From positions 100,192,117-100,256,116 of the forward strand of contig NC_039358.1 in NCBI RefSeq assembly GCF_003573695.1: a DNA stretch of 64,000 nt. Direction: 5' to 3'. Shown here in pieces: positions 58,522 to 64,000 of the stretch; position 1 is the stretch's first letter, and the number at the start of each line of letters is the position of its first letter. Position numbers and translations under genes: made by a program. The notes beneath the pieces are model-generated. The model saw only the letters and a program-made list of their open reading frames with translations, was not told the origin of the DNA and did not search any database. This DNA is from Papaver somniferum. Lineage: Eukaryota; Streptophyta; Magnoliopsida; Ranunculales; Papaveraceae.

Positions 58522-59011
58522 TCTCAGAGGACGTTATATAGCCGTTATTCACAGATCGTTTCACGTCAGAGCAATTCTCAAAGTAATTGAAACTTTTCAT
58601 GACTTTCGTCACTAGGTGAAGATAAACTTGATCAAAGCGAAACGCTTTACCAACACACGATTTCGAGAAAAAGATAATAGTGAATACTCAGCTCGAAATG
58701 TCAAATGTGGATGATCCAGTCTATATAGCATACGACTTTTTGTCTCATAAGAAGTAGGAGATAGAATAGATAGACTTTTGAGTGATAGATAAGTTCAAGT
58801 CTCCACATACCTTTTTGTTGACGAAGTTCCACGATTCCTTGAGTAGATCTTCGTCGTTGTATGATGAATCACCATGAAGTCTTTGAAATCAACTACACTT
58901 TTCTATCCTAGTCCGAAACTAGAAATCAAGATTCATAGTTTTGATCACTAACATTGACAAACATGCTTGATATAGCAACGCATGCGAGGTCGATCGAGAT
59001 ATGCTCTAACA
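58522..59011 (-). mobile_element. Element 6 5' LTR, outer part
   Basis: Continues the LTR broken at 52118 and ends GCTCTAACA on the plus strand. The joined LTR would be about 2,418 bp, in line with other family A LTRs. Confidence 0.9.
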
Positions 59012-59473
59012 ACCATGTCTCTGAAGGAAAAAGAGATTAACTCTCTCAGAGATGACCTGCAAAGGCTGTCTGGAAGCTCTGACAAAATTGCAGTTATGTT
59101 GTTTGGTCAGAGATCCTTTGGAAACTATCATGGTTTAGGATTCAAAAGCAAAACAACAAAAGTAATGGATTCCGCAAATCAGGAAACAATGGTTGGGTGT
59201 TGTGTTAAACAGAAAAAATTACATGAAGACGAAAAATCCACATTGATCTGCTCTTTCTGTGGACACTCAAGGCATGTTAAAGATACCTGTTGGAGATTCA
59301 AGAAACGCAAAAGAGTCACCAAACTTCAGAAGAACATGGAAAGAATGAGTCTGGATAAAGATAAGCAAGGTAAATATTCCAGAAGAAGTAAGAAATCTGT
59401 TAGCCCAACCACCAGTGACAAGCCACGAAAAAACAAGGGAAGTGGGCATTTGTCTCGTCTGGTCACCAACTAA
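59012..59473 (+). pseudogene. gag: Element 7 gag, C-terminal part
   Basis: Plus-strand gag cut on its left by element 6. It begins in a likely coiled coil (SLKEKEINSLRDDLQRL), then KIAVMLFGQRSFGNYHGLGFKS, equivalent to the MLGA...GLGY motif of elements 1, 3 and 6. The knuckle CSFCGHSRHVKDTC and a basic Lys/Arg/Ser-rich tail follow, ending at TAA 59471. It is a third gag subtype in the window, closer to element 2 in its downstream region. Confidence 0.8.
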
Positions 59474-59487
59474 ATGGTGATGTTTTC

Positions 59488-59519
59488 CTTCTCATCTTTA
59501 TCTTGGGAAAGATGAGAAG
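59488..59519 (+). promoter_or_regulatory. Hairpin after gag stop, element 7
   Basis: A perfect 12-bp inverted repeat CTTCTCATCTTT/AAAGATGAGAAG with an 8-base loop, starting 14 nt past the gag stop. It is followed by two copies of GAGAAGTGGCT. Confidence 0.75.
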
Positions 59520-59624
59520 TGGCTGAGAAGTGGCTCAAGTCAATGGTCGTGATTTTCCGTATATTTTTGTAGGTAATTATTTTCTCATGGAAGACCGTGT
59601 CGAAATCATCTAGGGTTTCACACT

Positions 59625-59632
59625 TATAAATA
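59625..59632 (+). promoter_or_regulatory. TATA-like box before ORF3, element 7
   Basis: TATAAATA 43 bases before the ATG of the small ORF and well away from either LTR. It suggests, but does not prove, a separate transcript for that ORF. Confidence 0.4.
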
Positions 59633-59674
59633 TCCTTGTATTTGTTGTTTTCTCCTTCTTTCATTTATGTTCTC

Positions 59675-60103
59675 ATGGCTCCTGTAACTAGAGGTACTTC
59701 CAAAAGTGTTGCAGTAGATGCTGTCAATATACATCTGTGCAAAGAAATCACTTCCTCAAGAATGATAAAGAAGAAGTCAACAACCAATGGAGAAGGTTCT
59801 TCCTCTAACTTTCCCCTTTCTGGTTGTCGTGCTGATAATCATTTTAGAGACATGGTGAAAGTTTTCATCAACAAGCGAAATGGTTTAAAATATCAAATCA
59901 TTTCCTCTTTGAAAGAGATAACTCACTATGAACAAAGGTTGTCTCTAACCAAGAATACCCTGAGTAATCTAAAAAGAGAACTCAGTGAGTTAACTGATAT
60001 TTCTGAAGATCTAGAGGTATTTAACGATCCCATAATCAATGGGTTTTTCAATAATGAGAAGGAGTTTTCTGTAGATGCTCTGAGAAAGATCTACATTGCC
60101 TAG
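59675..60103 (+). CDS. Element 7 small ORF downstream of gag (ORF3)
   Basis: 142 codons from ATG 59675 (MAPVTRGTSK) to TAG. It has a basic, Ser/Thr-rich N-terminus, then a likely coiled coil (ISSLKEITHYEQRLSLTKNTLSNLKRELSEL), then an acidic tail ending RKIYIA. I do not recognise a family. It is intact, lies about 200 bp after the gag stop, and its stop and downstream sequence align with the ORF of element 2 at 20786. It may be an accessory or structural protein of these non-autonomous elements, perhaps analogous in position to the extra ORFs of SIRE-type Copia elements. I see no membrane segment or signal peptide. Confidence 0.6.
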   Translation: MAPVTRGTSKSVAVDAVNIHLCKEITSSRMIKKKSTTNGEGSSSNFPLSGCRADNHFRDMVKVFINKRNGLKYQIISSLKEITHYEQRLSLTKNTLSNLKRELSELTDISEDLEVFNDPIINGFFNNEKEFSVDALRKIYIA

Positions 60104-60589
60104 TATGTCTTCTTTTGGTTTAGTTGGAAGAATAACTAGTGCTTGAATAACAATGATTGTGACTACACATAGTTATTATTTTTTTTCATCTTCTTATTCT
60201 TTTTTAGGTTTTGGTTTAAAAATTCTAAAAATATTTGGAGGATGATGTTTTTGCAGTATTTAATCTTTATGATTTGTTATATTGCAACTTGTTATGGGAT
60301 ATTGGTGTTTACGTCCGTGAACTATGTTTGTCCCATACATTGTCAAAAGTAAAGTCGTTTATGATCGATATTCATGTATTGGTTAAAGAATGAATGGACT
60401 TTTTACAATTACAAAAGTTAAGCCTATATTGTCAATCTTTGACGAAAAATAGGTTAAAATCTTTTGTTTGCAAGGATTATGTCTATTGAATGTCGTTATG
60501 CGAATAGTGATGGAAGACAGAATTAATCCTTGTGTATTCCACAGTATTGATCTTTACTGATCCATATTTTATGTAATACTGTGAGGCTC

Positions 60590-60910
60590 CGTAATGTGTC
60601 TTATGTTGATCACTAAACAACCAAGTTGATTATTTTTGATTGGCTTTGTTGTTTCTCCGTAAGGTACTATATGTCGAGCATTATGAACTAAATTAATCAT
60701 CTTGTTTGGTTATTTAGTTATTACTCCATAAGTTTTTCTTGTGTTAAGTATATGAACGGTTAAGCTAATCATTCCTTATGGTTAAACTTAGTCGTAGCTC
60801 CATAAGTTTACTTATGTTGAGCATAATCAATTAAATTGATCACTTTTTGTGTTTAATTTGGTTGCGTATTCCGATTAAATTAATCATGGGTTTACTTGTG
60901 ATTAATTTGA
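60590..60910 (+). repeat. Internal imperfect tandem repeat, element 7
   Basis: Units of 60-80 bp around CTCCGTAAG...TTATGTTGAGCATAAT, matching the blocks in elements 2 and 3. Confidence 0.75.
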
Positions 60911-61254
60911 TTGAGTTTTTGGATATAAAAATCATTCTTATGGTTTTGGTGTCCAATAGAAATCCTTCTTTTCTTTTGAAATTAAGGTCGCTCGTTGTTG
61001 TTCTCTCGGGAATGACATCAAATGGGGTAGAGTTCTTTTGAACTTGTGCTTAATGGTCATATCTTGAGGGGTGTGCGGATGTGGAATTTTAAAGGGGTTA
61101 TTTGTATCTTTAAACTCCTTGATGAATGCATTTAGCTTCGGCTTTATGATTGGATCTAAATTAGTTGGTATGTATTTTTTTTCTTCTAGTCATGAAATGT
61201 CTCTTATGGAAATTTCATTATGATCCCGTTCTTGTACCTTTGCCAATTTTATTG

Positions 61255-61367
61255 ACAAAAATGGGGAGAATTAATATGTAGTTCACACTACAAATACATA
61301 TGGTTTTCGGATCATTGTGTAAGGGGGAGTGGTTTCCATGTGAGATGGAGTATTGACTAAGGGGGAG
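61255..61367 (+). repeat. Extra polypurine-like tracts, element 7
   Basis: AAAATGGGGAGAA (about 61257), AAGGGGGAG (61321-61329) and AAGGGGGAG (61359-61367), at the same spacing as in element 3. Confidence 0.8.
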
Positions 61368-61664
61368 TGATACATATCACTATAGTATTATTATTGAAGT
61401 TGTGATACAATTGAACTTTGACACTGTGTAATAATACTATGACACTGTATAACAATGATCGAGAATTATGTTTTCTCATTGTTATAGATACGGATCTTCA
61501 ACAACGGTGATGCTAAACTTACAACCTTTGGAATCATTGGAGTACTTGGAAATGACGAAGATTTTGAGGAACGTTGAAGATTAGACATGTGGAATAGGAG
61601 GTACTGAAGTTTTCATTATCTTTTTTGTATTCCATATGTATTGATAGTTTTGTCACTAAAATTG

Positions 61665-61678
61665 AAAAAGGGGGTGAT
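61665..61678 (+). promoter_or_regulatory. Polypurine tract, element 7
   Basis: AAAAAGGGGGTGAT directly before the LTR; one base differs from the GGGGGAGAT of element 3. Confidence 0.8.
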
Positions 61679-64000
61679 TGTTAGAGCACTGCTCGGTCGA
61701 ACTCGCATGCGTTGCTATCTCAAGCATGTTTGTCAATGTTAGTGATCAAAACTACAAGTCTTGATTTCTAGTATACTATAGCTAAGTCTCGGACTAGGAT
61801 AGAAAGTGTAGTTGAGCTCAAGGACTTCATGGCGATTCATCATACAAGAAGAATAACTACTCAAGGAACCGGTGGAACTTCTCGACAAAAAGGTATGTGA
61901 ATACTTGAACTTATCTATCACTCAAAAGTCTATCTATTGTATCTCCTACTTCTTGAGACAAAAAGTCGTATGCTATATATAAACTTATATTATGCACAGT
62001 TGGTATTTAGAGCCGAGTATGCCTCGCCTATCTATATCTCGAAATATGTGTTGGTAATCTTATCGCTTCGACCAAGTTTATCTTTACCTAGTGACGAAAG
62101 TCATGATATGTTTTAATCACTTAGAAAATTGCTTTGACGAAGAATGTTTCAATGATTGGAATGAGAGTTTAGATTACATAACCAATTGTGGACATAAGCA
62201 TTGTTGTGGAAACACATTTATGTATAAGTCCTATTCCTTGAACCAAAGTTTGCGAACTTTGTTGATCAAGAGAACCGGAAGAATGGCGTGAGCCAAGTCC
62301 GCGAACTCAGTCCGCGAACTGCCTAAGTTCTCAAACCCGAGAATTTCTGCTGGAGTTGACAAACTAGTGCGTGAAGCTAAGTTCGGGAACTCAGTCCGCG
62401 AACCGGCGAAGTTCTCATCCCGAGAATTTCTACTGGAGTTTGTAAACTCTGCCCGGCAACTTAAGTCCGCGAACTAAGTCTGCGAACTTAAGAAGGTTAT
62501 GTATCTGAAGATGATTTCTGAACTTAAACTTAAAAAGACTAAGGAATGAGTTTGCAAACCGTGGCTATAAAAGTTCATGAACCGATTCGAGTGAATCAAA
62601 TCATCTTTGCTTCAATTGTGTCTTGTGTAGTTACATAAGAATTCGTTACAATTGAACAACTCTCTAACTAGTTCATTTGAGTCATGTGAACTAGTTATGG
62701 TGAAAAAGAACATGGTTGATATGAAATGCTCATATGGCTAACCTCTTGGTTAACTATTATTGAACCAACAAGTGCATACGTTTGGGTACGGTTAACAAAC
62801 CTAGAAGTGTGCATTTCAATTGTGTGTAACAAGCTAAGTTTTCGATCTAACGGTTGAGAAATATTAGCTTGAATCTAAATCAGGTTTTCATATAACGGTG
62901 GATATTGATTGCCTTGTTACCAAGGTAACTTAATGGCAAACCCTTATTTGAAAGACTATATAAGGGGACATCTAGAATCAATGCAAAAATAATCCCCACA
63001 CCTTATGTGTGCTACTAGTTTGCGTGCTAGATTCGTTTCTCCTTTAACCTTTGGTTTTCTTCTTCTAAAACCAGGTTAACGACTTAAAGACTTCATTGGG
63101 ATTGCGAAGCCAGACCGATACTACTTTATTTTAGTTGTGTGATCTGATCTTGCATCTTCTATCGTACGAGTACAATCATATTTATTGGATTGAGATTGAT
63201 ATCTCCGGTAGGCAAGATATAAAAAGTAATCACAAACATCTTCGTCTCATCGTTTGTGATTCTGCAACATCTTGTTTCGCTACCATACGATTAAGATTGT
63301 TGTGAGGTGATTGATAACTCTAGGCTGTTCTTCGGGAATATAAGACCGGACTATCAATTGGTTCCTGTTCGCCTTGATTATTATCAAAAGACGGAACAAA
63401 ACCTTTTAGGGTTTATCTATGGGAGATAGATTAATCCTTCGATAGACTTGTCTGTGTGAGACAGATTTGTTTGTCATCAAGTCTTTGACTTTGGGTCGTA
63501 GCAACTCTTAGTTGTGTGTGAGATCAGTTAAGGAAATCAAGTGTGTAGTATCCTGCTGGGATCAGAGGCGTAGGGAGTACAATTGTACCTTAGATCAGTG
63601 GGAGACTGATTGGGGTTCAACTACAGTCCAGTCCGAAGTTATCTTGGAGTAGGCTAGTGTCTGTAGCGGCTTAATACAGTGTGTGTCAATCTGGACTAGG
63701 TCCCGGGGTTTTTCTGCATTTGTAGTTTCCTCGTTAACAAAATTTCTGGTGTCTGTGTTATTTCAGTTTCTGCATTATATTGTTTTATCTTTATAATTTA
63801 AATAATATAAGATCATTAATTAGAGTAATCCAACCTTTGGTTGTTGATTGTCATTGATTGATCCTCGGATATTGGTATTTGGCACTATCCGAGTTATTCC
63901 TTGTATTTGATTAGGACTCGCTGATTTCTATTAGCTTGAGTAAATCAAAACAAGAGAGAGATATTAACTCCTGGAGATACTTTTTCCTAGATTGATTCTG
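61679..64000 (+). mobile_element. Element 7 3' LTR, cut by window end
   Basis: TGTTAGAGCACTGCTCGG start, GTCCGCGAAC motifs at 62298-62490, TATATAA at 62957 and the family A U5 block. 2,322 bp are visible, so the last 70-100 bp lie outside. It is most like the LTRs of element 2. Confidence 0.92.

Larger units (their letters stand above)
48513..59011 (-). mobile_element. Element 6: family A element, truncated, minus strand
   Basis: Minus-strand 5' LTR (50191-52118 plus 58522-59011), PBS and gag. Homology to element 3 stops at about 48513-48525, shortly after gag, where the unassigned region begins. The rest of the internal region and the 3' LTR are missing. Its right end abuts element 7's gag, into which it probably inserted. 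Element 5 is nested in its LTR. Confidence 0.85.

Overview
This window looks like nuclear DNA of a flowering plant, from a repeat-rich, gene-poor region. The evidence is plant-type LINEs, Ty1-copia LTR elements with an initiator-Met-tRNA primer site, Gypsy-like elements with an Asp-tRNA-type primer site, and broken pieces of two plant genes (a peroxisomal 2,4-dienoyl-CoA reductase and a SPIRAL1-like protein). I cannot name the species. I see no intact host gene, rRNA, tRNA or CRISPR array. Almost everything from 6.4 kb to the right edge is nested transposable elements.

Layout. 1-1194 is the 3' half of a LINE ORF2 with one stop. 1945-4262 holds three arrays of a palindromic GATGAAACC motif that separate two gene fragments, a dienoyl-CoA reductase exon (2261-2344) and SPIRAL1-like exon sequence (3444-3724). 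4268-5035 is a G-rich GGT/GGC tract. 6431-8677 is two overlapping LTR copies of family B. Family A, a Copia (SIRE-like) group with 2.4-kb LTRs running TGTTAGAGCA...TTTTTCA, fills most of the rest. Element 1 (+) starts at 8678. Its gag is split exactly by element 2 (-, 11595-26477, 5-bp duplication GTTTT), which itself carries a nearly complete LINE (14221-19457) and a 1-kb DNA-transposon-like insert in one LTR (25375-26370). Element 1 resumes at 26483 and is cut by element 3 (+, 27741-45827). Element 3's 5' LTR holds element 4 (-, 30087-39331, Gypsy-like, duplication GATTG), which has a hAT-like MITE inside. 45828-48512 is an unassigned region with tandem repeats. Element 6 (-, 48513-59011) has its LTR split by element 5 (-, 52119-58516). 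Element 7 (+) runs from 59012 to the right edge.

How the parts relate. None of the LTR elements here shows protease, integrase or reverse transcriptase, so all look non-autonomous: gag-like ORFs plus cis signals (LTR, PBS, PPT). Different family A members keep different parts of gag. Elements 1, 3 and 6 have coiled coil, GLGY motif and knuckle. Element 2 has the UBN2-like core and two knuckles. Elements 2 and 7 also carry a second small ORF before the 3' LTR. Just after the gag stop, members carry inverted repeats (RNA hairpins) at the same place but with unrelated sequences. That, the duplicated polypurine tracts, the iterated U3 motifs and the chimeric gene-fragment region are the points most worth a second look.
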